Positions 43,492 through 53,295 are shown, counted from the first letter of the stretch. The stretch is DNA of 64,000 bases from Citrobacter amalonaticus (GCF_001559075.2 NZ_CP014015.2:1178001-1242000), one strand, 5' to 3'. Notes: generated by a model from the letters alone, not told the origin. A program made the numbers and translations.

Positions 43492-45147
43492 ATGAATACC
43501 CTTCCCCACTGGTGGCAAAACGGTGTCATCTACCAGATCTATCCCAAAAGCTTTCAGGATACGACCGGCAGCGGTACCGGCGATTTACGCGGCGTGACAC
43601 AGCGCCTCGATTATCTGCATAAACTGGGCGTGGATGCCCTCTGGCTGACTCCGTTCTATATTTCACCGCAGGTGGATAATGGCTACGATGTCGCTAACTA
43701 CACCGCTATCGATCCCGCTTACGGTACGCTGGATGACTTCGATGCGCTGGTCGCCCAGGCGAAAGCACGCGGCATCCGCATTATTCTCGACATGGTGTTT
43801 AACCACACCTCCACGCAGCACGCCTGGTTTCGTGAGGCGCTCGATAAAGACAGTCCATATCGCGAGTTTTACATCTGGCGCGACGGCACGCCCGATGCAC
43901 AACCCAACAACTGGCGTGCCAAGTTTGGCGGCAACGCCTGGCAATGGCATGCCCAGAGCGAACAGTATTATCTGCACCTCTTCGCCCCGGAACAGGCGGA
44001 CCTGAACTGGGAAAACCCTGCCGTCCGTGCCGAACTGAAAAAAGTCTGCGAATTCTGGGCCGATCGCGGCGTGGATGGCCTGCGCCTGGACGTCGTCAAC
44101 CTGATCTCCAAAGATCAGCGCTTCCCCAATGATCTGGACGGCGACGGGCGCCGTTTTTATACCGATGGGCCGCGAGCGCATGAATTTCTGCATGAGATGA
44201 ACCGTGACGTCTTTACCCCGCGCAAGCTGATGACGGTCGGTGAAATGTCTTCCACCACGCTGGAACATTGCCAGCGTTACGCCGCGCTGGACGGTAGCGA
44301 ACTGTCGATGACGTTCAATTTTCATCACCTGAAGGTCGATTACCCCGATGGAGAGAAATGGACGCTGGCGAAGCCCGATTTTGTCGCGCTGAAGACCCTG
44401 TTCCGCCACTGGCAGCAAGGGATGCACAACGTCGCGTGGAATGCGTTGTTCTGGTGTAACCACGATCAGCCGCGCATCGTGTCGCGATTTGGCGACGAAG
44501 GGGAATATCGGATGCCGGCCGCGAAAATGCTGGCGATGGTGCTGCACGGTATGCAGGGAACGCCGTACATCTATCAGGGGGAAGAGATCGGCATGACCAA
44601 TCCTCATTTCACCCGCATCACCGACTACCGCGATGTGGAAAGCCATAACATGTTTGCCAGGTTGCGGGCGGAGGGTCGCGATGCCAATGAACTGCTGGCA
44701 ATTCTGGCCAGTAAATCCCGCGACAACAGCCGTACGCCAATGCAGTGGAATAACCGCAAGAACGCCGGTTTCAGCCAGGGCGAACCGTGGATCCCGCTGT
44801 GCGATAACTACGCGGACATCAACGTGGAGAACGCGCTCGGCGATAATTCGTCGGTGTTTTATACCTATCAACGGCTGATTGCGCTGCGCAAATCCGAACC
44901 CGTGCTGACCTGGGGCGACTATCAGGATCTGTTGCCGGACAGCCCACATCTCTGGTGTTACCGCCGTGAATGGCAAGGACAAACGCTGCTGGTCATTGCC
45001 AATCTGAGCGGTGAATGTCAGGCCTGGTTCCCGGAATCGTACCGGGGCAACTGGCAGGTGTTAATGCACAACTATGATGAAGTTTCACCACTGCCGACGG
45101 CGATGACGCTGCGTCCTTTCGAAGCTATCTGGTGGTTACAGAAGTAA
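43492..45147 (+). CDS. treC: Trehalose-6-phosphate hydrolase
   Basis: Cytosolic GH13 enzyme that hydrolyses trehalose 6-phosphate to glucose and glucose 6-phosphate. Seen: catalytic nucleophile D200 in GLRLDVVN, acid/base E251 in VGEMSS, and D325 in NHDQPR, in a TIM barrel. 551 aa as in E. coli. The ATG at 43492 follows AGGAA; the longer in-frame reading starts within the intergenic hairpin. A bulged hairpin (45165-45190) after the stop may end the transcript. Confidence 0.97.
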   Translation: MNTLPHWWQNGVIYQIYPKSFQDTTGSGTGDLRGVTQRLDYLHKLGVDALWLTPFYISPQVDNGYDVANYTAIDPAYGTLDDFDALVAQAKARGIRIILDMVFNHTSTQHAWFREALDKDSPYREFYIWRDGTPDAQPNNWRAKFGGNAWQWHAQSEQYYLHLFAPEQADLNWENPAVRAELKKVCEFWADRGVDGLRLDVVNLISKDQRFPNDLDGDGRRFYTDGPRAHEFLHEMNRDVFTPRKLMTVGEMSSTTLEHCQRYAALDGSELSMTFNFHHLKVDYPDGEKWTLAKPDFVALKTLFRHWQQGMHNVAWNALFWCNHDQPRIVSRFGDEGEYRMPAAKMLAMVLHGMQGTPYIYQGEEIGMTNPHFTRITDYRDVESHNMFARLRAEGRDANELLAILASKSRDNSRTPMQWNNRKNAGFSQGEPWIPLCDNYADINVENALGDNSSVFYTYQRLIALRKSEPVLTWGDYQDLLPDSPHLWCYRREWQGQTLLVIANLSGECQAWFPESYRGNWQVLMHNYDEVSPLPTAMTLRPFEAIWWLQK

Positions 45148-45336
45148 TCGTTTGAGCCCCTCTTGCCCGGAGAAGCACGTCTTCCCGGGCAGAATTCCGC
45201 TCTCTGCCTTAGCTCACTGTTTTTGCTGAATAAATAATCAGATTTTTCTCTATCACAATTTACAATCGCTATAACGCCCGCCAACTGTACGCTCTGCTGT
45301 TTACCTTGCGCTATATCAAAAAAATCGCAAACACTT

Positions 45337-45350
45337 TTGATGCAAATCAC
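45337..45350. promoter_or_regulatory. FNR site upstream of nrdD
   Basis: TTGAT-GCAA-ATCAC matches the FNR consensus TTGAT-N4-ATCAA at 9 of 10 positions. It supports anaerobic induction of nrdDG, as known in E. coli. Confidence 0.8.
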
Positions 45351-45362
45351 TATATATAGAAC
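45347..45362. promoter_or_regulatory. NrdR box upstream of nrdD
   Basis: The stretch tcactatatatagaac resembles the NrdR box (acaCtATATaTaGtgt type) and overlaps the FNR site by four bases. A weaker ctatat-centred copy is at 45309-45324. NrdR would repress nrdDG when dATP is high. Confidence 0.6.
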
Positions 45363-45442
45363 TTAAAATGCAATCCGCCCCAACATGTTGTATTAATCAA
45401 CTACATTTACAACAACGATGATGTCCACAGTCAGGGTGACTT

Positions 45443-45451
45443 TGTGGATAA
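45443..45451 (-). promoter_or_regulatory. DnaA box 1 upstream of nrdD
   Basis: tgtggataa is the exact complement of the high-affinity DnaA box TTATCCACA. It lies 106 bp before the nrdD start. A weaker 7-of-9 box in the other orientation (atgtccaca) is at 45421-45429. Confidence 0.75.
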
Positions 45452-45520
45452 CATGGGACTGGATTGCGGGAAGTGATTGGATAGAGAGATGAATAACCAT
45501 ATCAATGCTTCCCGAGCCTC

Positions 45521-45529
45521 TGTGGATAA
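45521..45529 (-). promoter_or_regulatory. DnaA box 2 upstream of nrdD
   Basis: A second exact tgtggataa, in the same orientation, 78 bp from box 1 and 28 bp before the nrdD ATG. It is probably inside the transcribed leader. Confidence 0.75.
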
Positions 45530-45556
45530 CCTGTTCTTATACATTATGGAGTGATC

Positions 45557-47695
45557 ATGACACCGCATGTGATGAAACGAGATGGCTGTAAAGTGCCGTT
45601 TAAATCAGAGCGCATCAAAGAAGCCATTCTGCGTGCAGCTAAAGCAGCGGGAGTCGATGACGCAGATTACTGCGCCACCGTCGCAGAAGTCGTTAGCAGT
45701 CAGATGGACACGCGTAGCCAGGTCGATATTAATGAGATCCAGACAGCGGTTGAAAACCAACTGATGTCCGGTCCTTACAAGCAACTGGCGCGCGCCTACA
45801 TTGAATATCGCCATGACCGTGATATTCAGCGTGAGAAACGCGGTCGTCTGAACCAGGAAATTCGCGGCCTGGTGGAGCAGACCAACTCCGCGCTGCTCAA
45901 TGAAAACGCCAATAAAGACAGTAAAGTCATCCCGACCCAGCGCGACCTGCTGGCCGGTATCGTCGCCAAACACTATGCCCGTCAGCATCTGCTGCCGCGT
46001 GATGTGGTACAGGCGCACGAGCGCGGTGATATTCACTATCATGATCTCGACTATTCCCCGTTCTTCCCGATGTTCAACTGCATGCTGATCGATCTGAAAG
46101 GGATGCTGACGCAGGGCTTTAAGATGGGTAACGCGGAGATCGAGCCGCCAAAATCAATCTCTACCGCCACCGCCGTGACCGCGCAAATCATCGCGCAGGT
46201 CGCCAGCCATATTTACGGCGGCACCACCATTAACCGTATTGATGAAGTACTGGCGCCCTTCGTGACCGCCAGCTTTAACAAGCACCGTAAAACGGCGGAA
46301 GAGTGGCAAATTCCGGATGCCGACGGCTACGCGCATTCCCGTACCGAGAAAGAGTGCTACGACGCATTCCAGTCTCTGGAGTATGAGGTCAATACGCTGC
46401 ATACCGCCAACGGCCAGACGCCGTTCGTGACCTTTGGTTTCGGCCTGGGCACCAGTTGGGAATCGCGCCTGATTCAGCAGTCCATTCTACGTAACCGCAT
46501 CGCCGGTCTGGGCAAAAACCGTAAAACCGCCGTGTTCCCGAAACTGGTGTTTGCGATCCGTGACGGCCTGAACCACAAATTTGGCGATCCGAACTACGAC
46601 ATCAAACAGCTGGCGCTGGAGTGTGCCAGCAAGCGCATGTATCCGGACATTCTCAACTACGATCAGGTCGTGAAAGTCACCGGTTCGTTCAAAACCCCAA
46701 TGGGCTGTCGCAGCTTCCTCGGCGTGTGGGAAAACGAGAACGGCGAACAGGTTCACGATGGCCGTAACAACCTCGGCGTAATCAGCCTTAACCTGCCGCG
46801 TATCGCGCTGGAAGCCCATGGCGATGAAGCCACCTTCTGGAAACTGCTCGACGATCGTCTGGTGCTGGCACGTAAAGCGCTGATGACCCGTATTGCCCGT
46901 CTGGAAGGCGTGAAAGCTCGCGTTGCGCCAATTCTGTATATGGAAGGTGCCTGCGGCGTACGTCTGAAAGCCGATGACGATATCGCGGAAATCTTCAAAA
47001 ACGGTCGTGCATCGATTTCACTGGGCTATATCGGTATTCACGAAACCATTAATGCCCTCTGTGGCGACAAGCACATGTACGACAGTGAAACGTTGCGAGC
47101 AAAAGGCATCGCCATCGTTGAACGTCTGCGTCAGGCTGTCGATCTGTGGAAAGAAGAGACGGGCTATGGCTTCAGCCTGTACAGCACGCCGAGTGAAAAC
47201 CTGTGTGACCGCTTCTGCCGTCTGGATACCGCCGAGTTTGGCGTCGTGCCGGGCGTCACCGATAAAGGCTACTACACCAACAGTTTCCACCTTGATGTGG
47301 AGAAGAAGGTAAACCCGTACGACAAAATCGATTTTGAAGCGCCTTACCCGCCGCTGGCGAGCGGTGGCTTCATTTGCTATGGCGAATACCCGAACATCCA
47401 GCACAACCTGAAAGCGCTGGAGGACGTCTGGGACTACAGCTATCAGCATGTGCCGTATTACGGCACCAATACGCCAATCGATGAATGCTACGAGTGCGGC
47501 TTTACCGGTGAGTTCGAGTGCACCAGCAAAGGTTTCACCTGTCCGAAATGCGGCAACCACGACGCCGCGCGCGTGTCGGTGACCCGCCGCGTCTGCGGTT
47601 ATTTAGGCAGCCCGGACGCGCGTCCGTTTAACGCCGGTAAACAGGAAGAAGTGAAGCGTCGCGTTAAGCATTTAGGGAATGGGCAGATCGGTTAA
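45557..47695 (+). CDS. nrdD: Anaerobic ribonucleoside-triphosphate reductase
   Basis: Class III reductase that makes dNTPs from NTPs without oxygen, using formate and a glycyl radical installed by NrdG. Seen: an N-terminal ATP-cone (residues 1-90), the ten-stranded barrel, a C-terminal zinc site CYEC/CPKC near 644-665, and the radical G681 in RVCGYLGSPDARP. 712 aa from the ATG at 45557, which follows GGAG; the upstream in-frame ATG adds two residues only. A BIME separates it from nrdG. Confidence 0.98.
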   Translation: MTPHVMKRDGCKVPFKSERIKEAILRAAKAAGVDDADYCATVAEVVSSQMDTRSQVDINEIQTAVENQLMSGPYKQLARAYIEYRHDRDIQREKRGRLNQEIRGLVEQTNSALLNENANKDSKVIPTQRDLLAGIVAKHYARQHLLPRDVVQAHERGDIHYHDLDYSPFFPMFNCMLIDLKGMLTQGFKMGNAEIEPPKSISTATAVTAQIIAQVASHIYGGTTINRIDEVLAPFVTASFNKHRKTAEEWQIPDADGYAHSRTEKECYDAFQSLEYEVNTLHTANGQTPFVTFGFGLGTSWESRLIQQSILRNRIAGLGKNRKTAVFPKLVFAIRDGLNHKFGDPNYDIKQLALECASKRMYPDILNYDQVVKVTGSFKTPMGCRSFLGVWENENGEQVHDGRNNLGVISLNLPRIALEAHGDEATFWKLLDDRLVLARKALMTRIARLEGVKARVAPILYMEGACGVRLKADDDIAEIFKNGRASISLGYIGIHETINALCGDKHMYDSETLRAKGIAIVERLRQAVDLWKEETGYGFSLYSTPSENLCDRFCRLDTAEFGVVPGVTDKGYYTNSFHLDVEKKVNPYDKIDFEAPYPPLASGGFICYGEYPNIQHNLKALEDVWDYSYQHVPYYGTNTPIDECYECGFTGEFECTSKGFTCPKCGNHDAARVSVTRRVCGYLGSPDARPFNAGKQEEVKRRVKHLGNGQIG

Positions 47696-47707
47696 TTTCC
47701 GTTTGCA

Positions 47708-47798
47708 AAGGCCGCAGGCCTGATAAGACGCAATCGCGTCGCCATCAGGCATCACAATGTTGCCGGATGGCGGTGCAAGCACCTTATCCGGCCTACTA
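47708..47798. repeat. BIME (two REP units) between nrdD and nrdG
   Basis: Two inverted REP units: gcaggcctgataagacgc with gcgtcgccatcaggcatc, then tgccggatggcggtgc with gcaccttatccggcctac. Placed inside the nrdDG operon, the hairpins could make NrdD more abundant than its activase. Confidence 0.92.
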
Positions 47799-47868
47799 CC
47801 GATCAGTAATTGACCCGGGTGAGTGAGAGCGGCCAACACCGCTACAGCGCCAAATGCAACGAGGAAAA

Positions 47869-48333
47869 ATGAATTATCACCAGTATTATCCCGTCGACAT
47901 CGTTAATGGCCCCGGTACCCGCTGCACCCTGTTTGTTTCAGGGTGCGTGCACGAATGCCCTGGCTGCTATAACAAAAGTACCTGGCGGCTGAATTCCGGT
48001 CAGCCGTTCACAAAAGCAATGGAAGACCAGATCATTAACGATCTGAACGATACGCGGATCCACCGCCAGGGGATCTCCCTTTCCGGCGGCGATCCGCTTC
48101 ATCCGCAGAACGTGCCGGATATCCTGAAGCTGGTGCAACGCATTCGCGCTGAATGTGCGGGCAAAGATATCTGGGTGTGGACCGGCTATAAGCTGGATGA
48201 ACTCAACGCCGCGCAAATGCAGGTTGTGGACCTCATCAACGTGCTGGTCGACGGCAAATTTGTGCAGGATCTGAAAGACCCGGCGCTGATCTGGCGCGGC
48301 AGCAGCAACCAGGTTGTCCATCATTTACGATAA
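47869..48333 (+). CDS. nrdG: Anaerobic ribonucleotide reductase activase (radical SAM)
   Basis: Radical-SAM enzyme that generates the glycyl radical on NrdD. Seen: the CxxxCxxC cluster motif with C26, C30 and C33, and the SGGDPL glycine-rich SAM motif near residue 71. 154 aa from the ATG at 47869, which follows GAGGAAAA. It is convergent with the 48382-50292 regulator; no clear terminator is seen in the 48-bp gap. Confidence 0.97.
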   Translation: MNYHQYYPVDIVNGPGTRCTLFVSGCVHECPGCYNKSTWRLNSGQPFTKAMEDQIINDLNDTRIHRQGISLSGGDPLHPQNVPDILKLVQRIRAECAGKDIWVWTGYKLDELNAAQMQVVDLINVLVDGKFVQDLKDPALIWRGSSNQVVHHLR

Positions 48334-48381
48334 ACACTATGGCGGACAGCATCTGCTTTCCGTCTTTCCTGTCCCCTCCCA

Positions 48382-50292
48382 TCAAAAACGACTCACGCAC
48401 TCCATCGCCACCGCTTTAAACTCGGCGAAGTTTTGGCTGCCGCACAGTCGCGTCATGGCGCGTTCACGCAGGAAAGTGACGAAGATATCGTAGATGGCCA
48501 TTGCCTCTTCGTACTCGCTTTTACTGATAGCGAGTAAAAAGATCACATGTGCGGTTTCGTCACCCCAGGCGATGCCCTGCGGGGCGAGCACCGTGTAGAC
48601 CACCGTTTTTTTAGCCAGCAGTCCGAGGGCGTGCGGCAACGCAATGCTGTCACCGAGCATCGTGCTGACAATCGCCTCGCGTTCCACCACCGAATCGAGG
48701 AATTCCGCGTCGACAAACCCTTCACTCTGCAACTGATCGCACAAGGTTTTAAACAGCGTCTGCTGGTCCATTTCGCCTTCGATAATACGAAAATGCGCGG
48801 CATCGAAGTATTTGTTCAGCATCCACGGACGGGTTCTGTCCACCAGCACCAACTTACCGATCTGCTCCAGTTGGTAGTCGGTAGGGAACGGGGCGATCTG
48901 CACGACCGGCTTGTCTTTCTCACCGATCCGCGCGGTGGCGATCACAAAGTCCTCCGCGATACTCTCACGCTGTTCGTAATCGCGCAGCGTCAGCGTGTTT
49001 ACAATCTCGATCTGCGGATATTTGCGCGCCAGTACCGCTTCAATCATCCGCACCATCGCATTTCCTGCGTCGCAGACCAGCAAAACTTTTGGCTGTCGTT
49101 GGTAACCGATGTTGTAACTACGCTCAAGCCCAACGCCGATATGCAACACCAGAAAGCCGATCTCGTTTTCGCTGATGGCGTAAGGGGTATATTTCCCCCA
49201 GCCTGAGACCGCCGCCAGGGTCATATCCCATGCCATGGGATAGTGCTGTTTGATGTTCTCCAGCAGCGGGTTCGGGATCATAATCTGATAGCGTACCCGG
49301 GTGATCATCGTTTTGATGTGAGTAAGTAAATCCGCATGAAGCTGTTTATCATTCAACAGGTTATAGTTGTACTGGCTGTTGATAAACCGCAGGATGTAAT
49401 TGACCAGCGCTTCCTCGTCGTCGGCATTGATCGCACTGGGCGCAATCTCCTGTACCTGCCGCGCCGCGATATGCACCTTCAGCCAGTTCTCTTCCGATAC
49501 CGAGAGCGGATGATTTGCCAGATGCTGCACGACAGCGGCAATCTCACGCGCCGCCAGGCACACGTTCTCTTCCACCTCTTCGTTGGTGAATTCCGACAGC
49601 GGATACCCTTCGCTGATACGGCGTACCGCCACCGCGCAGTACAGGCGTAAAAACAGCTCGCCTTCGTCAGTAAGGCGAATATGGAAGCGATTAAAAATCT
49701 CCTCAAGCAGCGGTTGAAGCTGCGACGGCACCCCGGCATACAGCGCCTCTTCGGTCACCAGCGGATTAGCAGGATCCTGCTGCGCCAACGTCCAGAGAAG
49801 GTCAGTCAGGCAGGCGCGGATCGCCATCTCGCTGCCGAACAGTTTCATGCCATGGCGCGGGCGTGTTTCCAGCGTCAGATGATAGCGTTGCAGCCATTCA
49901 CGCACTTCGGCCATGTCGTTTTGTAGCGTCGCCCGACTGACAAACCATTCATCAGCTAAATCTTCGAGTTTGAGAGAAAAGGCGGATGTCAGAAAGCGCA
50001 CCATCAGATAGTGCACGCGTTCCTGACTGGTGCGCGGAATTCGCAGCGCGCTGGGCTGCTGCGATTGCAGGGACTGATAGCTTGCCGGGTCATCGATCCT
50101 GAGCTGATAACCGTTGCCCCGGCTGAGGATAAACTGCGCGCCGTGCTGAGTCAGCAGGGCGTTGAGCGCAGTAATATCGGCACGAACAGTTCGTGTGGAA
50201 ACCGACAACCGCTGCGCCAGCTCATCCTGTGGCAGCGTCTCGTTTTGCAACATAGTAAACAGTTGCGCCAAACGTTGGTTGGGGAATCGCAC
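48382..50292 (-). CDS. BglG/MtlR-type PTS-controlled transcriptional activator
   Basis: Predicted regulator of the operon it belongs to. Seen, in order: an HTH at about 5-60, a second Mga-like HTH at 90-165, PRD1 at about 175-285 (H274 kept, but the first PRD histidine is replaced within RLYCAVAVRR), PRD2 at about 290-395 (H325, H384), an EIIB-like domain with C408 in LLVCDAGNAM, and an EIIA-like domain with H554 in SIALPHA. 636 aa. It is the last gene of the nine-gene operon, 16 bp after the aldolase stop. Phosphorylation by a PTS is implied, though no canonical EII permease is encoded nearby. Confidence 0.93.
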   Translation of the reverse strand: MRFPNQRLAQLFTMLQNETLPQDELAQRLSVSTRTVRADITALNALLTQHGAQFILSRGNGYQLRIDDPASYQSLQSQQPSALRIPRTSQERVHYLMVRFLTSAFSLKLEDLADEWFVSRATLQNDMAEVREWLQRYHLTLETRPRHGMKLFGSEMAIRACLTDLLWTLAQQDPANPLVTEEALYAGVPSQLQPLLEEIFNRFHIRLTDEGELFLRLYCAVAVRRISEGYPLSEFTNEEVEENVCLAAREIAAVVQHLANHPLSVSEENWLKVHIAARQVQEIAPSAINADDEEALVNYILRFINSQYNYNLLNDKQLHADLLTHIKTMITRVRYQIMIPNPLLENIKQHYPMAWDMTLAAVSGWGKYTPYAISENEIGFLVLHIGVGLERSYNIGYQRQPKVLLVCDAGNAMVRMIEAVLARKYPQIEIVNTLTLRDYEQRESIAEDFVIATARIGEKDKPVVQIAPFPTDYQLEQIGKLVLVDRTRPWMLNKYFDAAHFRIIEGEMDQQTLFKTLCDQLQSEGFVDAEFLDSVVEREAIVSTMLGDSIALPHALGLLAKKTVVYTVLAPQGIAWGDETAHVIFLLAISKSEYEEAMAIYDIFVTFLRERAMTRLCGSQNFAEFKAVAMECVSRF

Positions 50293-50308
50293 ATCACTCT
50301 CCTCGTTT

Positions 50309-51049
50309 TTAACCTACACACGCCCGGGTCAGCGCAAGCAACTGGCGCACATCGTCCGGACGGGTGTTTCCACTTACCTTATCAATAATAGAACTATAAA
50401 TGTGAGGAATGATTTTACTGACGCCAGCGTCGAGGGCAATTTGCAAAATCTCATCGTAGTTTTCCAGATCGATTCCGCCGGTTGGCTCCAGCCAGAAATC
50501 ATGACGCGCACAGGCCTCAGCCACCGCTTTAAACTCGTCACGGCATTTCAGACCGCCCATCGGGAAGTATTTGATCGAGCTGCCGCCCATATCTTTCAGC
50601 AAGGCAATAGCCGTTTCGACCGGGACAACGCCGTCCGCCGCTTTACTGCTTAATGGTCCGGTAGAAATTTTCACCAGACCTGGCGTACCGGTCGGCGATA
50701 CCAACCCGTTAACCACCGTCTCACTCTGCCCGAGCAGGGCGCGGCTGGTTGCCACGCCGGTGAACACCTGGTTGACGTGCTGCGGCTGAACCAGGCGGGA
50801 GATTTCACTGACCATCGCCGACTGGTTCGGATCGCCCGCCCCCAGCCCCACGGAGAGCGCGTTGTGGATAAGCGCCGCGTAGTCACGCATATCCGCCACT
50901 GCGCTTTCGACATCCGGGTAATTTTTGGAGAGTACGCCGACCAGCACATGACCTTCCGCCGCGTCGTAAATGTCACGCGCGTTCTCTTTCGAGCCGGCCA
51001 GCACATTCAGGCAGACGCGATCGCGGTAAAAGTTCGGGGTCAATTTCAT
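50309..51049 (-). CDS. KDGP aldolase family protein (DgaF-like)
   Basis: Predicted class I aldolase cleaving 2-keto-3-deoxy-6-phosphogluconate (or a relative) to pyruvate and glyceraldehyde 3-phosphate. Seen: a single TIM-barrel-size protein of 246 aa with K160 in GGSSIKYFPMGGL as the likely Schiff-base lysine, and EPTGGID near the C-terminus. Its ATG overlaps the upstream stop by 4 bp (ATGA), so it is translationally coupled to the DgaE-like gene. DgaF, which acts on glucosaminate-derived KDGP in Salmonella, is the closest named relative I recall. Confidence 0.88.
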   Translation of the reverse strand: MKLTPNFYRDRVCLNVLAGSKENARDIYDAAEGHVLVGVLSKNYPDVESAVADMRDYAALIHNALSVGLGAGDPNQSAMVSEISRLVQPQHVNQVFTGVATSRALLGQSETVVNGLVSPTGTPGLVKISTGPLSSKAADGVVPVETAIALLKDMGGSSIKYFPMGGLKCRDEFKAVAEACARHDFWLEPTGGIDLENYDEILQIALDAGVSKIIPHIYSSIIDKVSGNTRPDDVRQLLALTRACVG

Positions 51050-52164
51050 GCTTGTTTCTCCTGATTAATCACATCGCCAATCTGGCGCGCCACAATGTCC
51101 AGCTGTGCGCGGTCTACGCTGCGCACATCCGCTTCAATAATCCCTTCGTTGGCTTTGTAACCACGGAAGTAAATCGCGTATTCGCCCTGCTTGAGCGCTT
51201 CCACCAGTTCGCCCGTCGCGATGCCAGTGACCGCTTCATCAAACTTAATTTCTGCGCGGGCGATATCCCGTCCGGCGCTGTCCCACACCACGCGAGCCGT
51301 CACACCGTTGAGCGCATTCAGCGCATCAATAAACGGCGTCATTTTTTCCACCATCTCCGCGCCGCTCTCTTTTTGCGCATTCAAATAGAGTTCAATGGCG
51401 CAGGTCAGGCCGAGAATCCCCTCTTTGCCGACCTTCATCGCCCGGCCAATACCCGCCGTCTGGCGTTTCACCCACTCGATATACTGGGTTTTACCGATGA
51501 CCAGTCCGCTGGTAGGGCCTTCGATCGCCTTCGCGCCGCTGTAGATCACCAGATCGGCCCCCGAACGGTAGTAGCACTGCAGGTCTTCTTCCGCCGCCGC
51601 ATCAACAATCAGCGGCAGATTGTGTTTACGCGCCACAACGACGGCCTGCTCAACGCTGAGCATGCTTTTCTGCACGCAGTGGTGGGATTTGATATATAAG
51701 ATCGCCGCCGTGCGCGGGGTGATCGCCGCCGCCAACTGCGCGGCAGAGCATTCATTGGCATAACCGGCTTCGACCAGCTTGCCGCCGCCCAGCGCCACCA
51801 TCGTGCCAACCGGCGCGCCAAAGTTGACGTTATGGCCTCTCGGCAGCACGATTTCGTTATTCTCAATCGGCGTGACGTGCAGGTTCTCCAGCAGCCAGTC
51901 GCTATCCTGGACCAGCACGGCGGCCACCGACTGGGCAATGCCCGCAGACGCGCAGGAAACCACCGTCGCCCCTTCCACATCCAGCAGCTTCGCGATGTAT
52001 TCCCCGGTTTTATTCACCAGATCTTTCATCTCAAAGTACTGGTTCATACCAGCCATCGCAGCTTCCACCACTTCCGGGCGCGGCGTGGACACGCCCAGCG
52101 CCGTCATCCGTCCGGAGGTATTAATCACCTGTTTTAAATGGTATTTCTCAAAAATTGAAGGCAT
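51046..52164 (-). CDS. DgaE-like PLP-dependent ammonia-lyase (SelA-like fold)
   Basis: Predicted PLP enzyme that removes ammonia from a 2-amino-sugar-acid 6-phosphate to give a 2-keto-3-deoxy acid, as DgaE does for D-glucosaminate 6-phosphate. Seen: fold-I PLP signatures IVDAAAEED near 186-194 and K212 in YSGAKAIEGPTSG as the PLP lysine. 372 aa. Its start overlaps the amidohydrolase 3' end by 17 bp and it overlaps the aldolase by 4 bp, a tight coupling of three consecutive enzymes. Actual substrate is not shown. Confidence 0.87.
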   Translation of the reverse strand: MPSIFEKYHLKQVINTSGRMTALGVSTPRPEVVEAAMAGMNQYFEMKDLVNKTGEYIAKLLDVEGATVVSCASAGIAQSVAAVLVQDSDWLLENLHVTPIENNEIVLPRGHNVNFGAPVGTMVALGGGKLVEAGYANECSAAQLAAAITPRTAAILYIKSHHCVQKSMLSVEQAVVVARKHNLPLIVDAAAEEDLQCYYRSGADLVIYSGAKAIEGPTSGLVIGKTQYIEWVKRQTAGIGRAMKVGKEGILGLTCAIELYLNAQKESGAEMVEKMTPFIDALNALNGVTARVVWDSAGRDIARAEIKFDEAVTGIATGELVEALKQGEYAIYFRGYKANEGIIEADVRSVDRAQLDIVARQIGDVINQEKQA

Positions 52165-53281
52165 GTTCCGCGCTCCCTTGTTCGGTCATATAGCCCTTGC
52201 CCGCACGTATTGCGGCAAGCGGCACCAGCAGTTTTTCAGCCTGTAAGCTGTCATTCTCGGCATCTATCAGCACGGTTGGCTGACGCTTCAGCGTAAAGAG
52301 GGTTAAGTCAGCGTCCAGACCTGGCTGGAGGCGACCTTTGGATTTCAGACGCAAGCCGTCGGCGGCATTGGCCGTCACGCAGTTGATGACCTGCGGCAGC
52401 GACATCCCGATGGCGAGGAATTTCGACATCACATTCGCCAGCGAATGCACTGGACCGTTGATACGGTTGCGGCAATAGATATCAGAACTGATGGTGTGCG
52501 GCAGAATGCCTAAACTGATGGCACGTTTCGCCACCGCAAAGCTCAGGCTGGCCGTACCGTGCCCGACGTCCAGACGCACGCCGCGCTGAATCGCCCGGGT
52601 GACCGAGGCGCGCAGTTCGCCCTCCGGCGTCAGAATGCGATTGGGTTTTCCGTTGTAGCAATGGGTGATGATATCGCCCGCCGTCAGGCGCTCCGCGATC
52701 TCATCCAAATCCGGCGGGTTATTGCCAATGTGGACCATCAGGGGCAAATCACCGTTCGCTTGCTGCATCGCTTTGGCGCGATCCAACGGCGTGATGCCAT
52801 TTTCACCCACCACGCTGCTGCTCATTCGCGCCTTCAGGCCGACGATGAAATCAGGGTAGCGTTTCACTGCCTGCTGCACCGCATCGGCATCGATGTTGGC
52901 CATATTCGCCAGTTCGTTTTGTGCAATCAGTCCGACGCGGGAGATATTCAGAAGTGCATAGACTTCCGTCGCGGCGTCGCGCGTGAGGGTATAGAAATCA
53001 TCAATATCGTCGGCACCGGTACTGCCCGCATCCACAACGGTTGTCACGCCGGTGGCAATGCCTACGCTGTCCGGTTCGTCGTGATAAATCGGGGAGTTTG
53101 GATAACAGTGAACGTGGGAATCAATCCATCCGGCGCTGACGTAGCACTCGCCGTTGAGCTCAACGGTTTTCACCGCCGGGTCGTTTATCTCGCCTAACGC
53201 GGCGATTTTGCCGTCCTTCAGGGCGATATCACAGACCGTATCGTCAACCAGACGCGCACGGCGCAGGAGTAAATCAAACAT
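52148..53281 (-). CDS. Amidohydrolase/deacetylase family metallohydrolase
   Basis: Predicted cytosolic dinuclear-metal hydrolase of the amidohydrolase superfamily. Seen: HxH at H56/H58 in GWIDSHVHCY, K150 in VGLKARMS as the likely carboxylated bridging lysine, later histidines in VHIGN and THCYNG, and a conserved SSDIYC aspartate. 377 aa. The ATG follows AAAAGGAGAG. In context it would remove an acyl group from, or open an amide in, the substrate before the DgaE-like step (inference). Confidence 0.87.
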   Translation of the reverse strand: MFDLLLRRARLVDDTVCDIALKDGKIAALGEINDPAVKTVELNGECYVSAGWIDSHVHCYPNSPIYHDEPDSVGIATGVTTVVDAGSTGADDIDDFYTLTRDAATEVYALLNISRVGLIAQNELANMANIDADAVQQAVKRYPDFIVGLKARMSSSVVGENGITPLDRAKAMQQANGDLPLMVHIGNNPPDLDEIAERLTAGDIITHCYNGKPNRILTPEGELRASVTRAIQRGVRLDVGHGTASLSFAVAKRAISLGILPHTISSDIYCRNRINGPVHSLANVMSKFLAIGMSLPQVINCVTANAADGLRLKSKGRLQPGLDADLTLFTLKRQPTVLIDAENDSLQAEKLLVPLAAIRAGKGYMTEQGSAEHAFNF

Positions 53282-53295
53282 GTCTCTCTCCTTTT

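Noticed and set aside
43663..44982. A 439-codon minus-strand frame inside treC
   Set aside because: Antisense shadow of treC with no independent motif, start signal or conserved neighbour.
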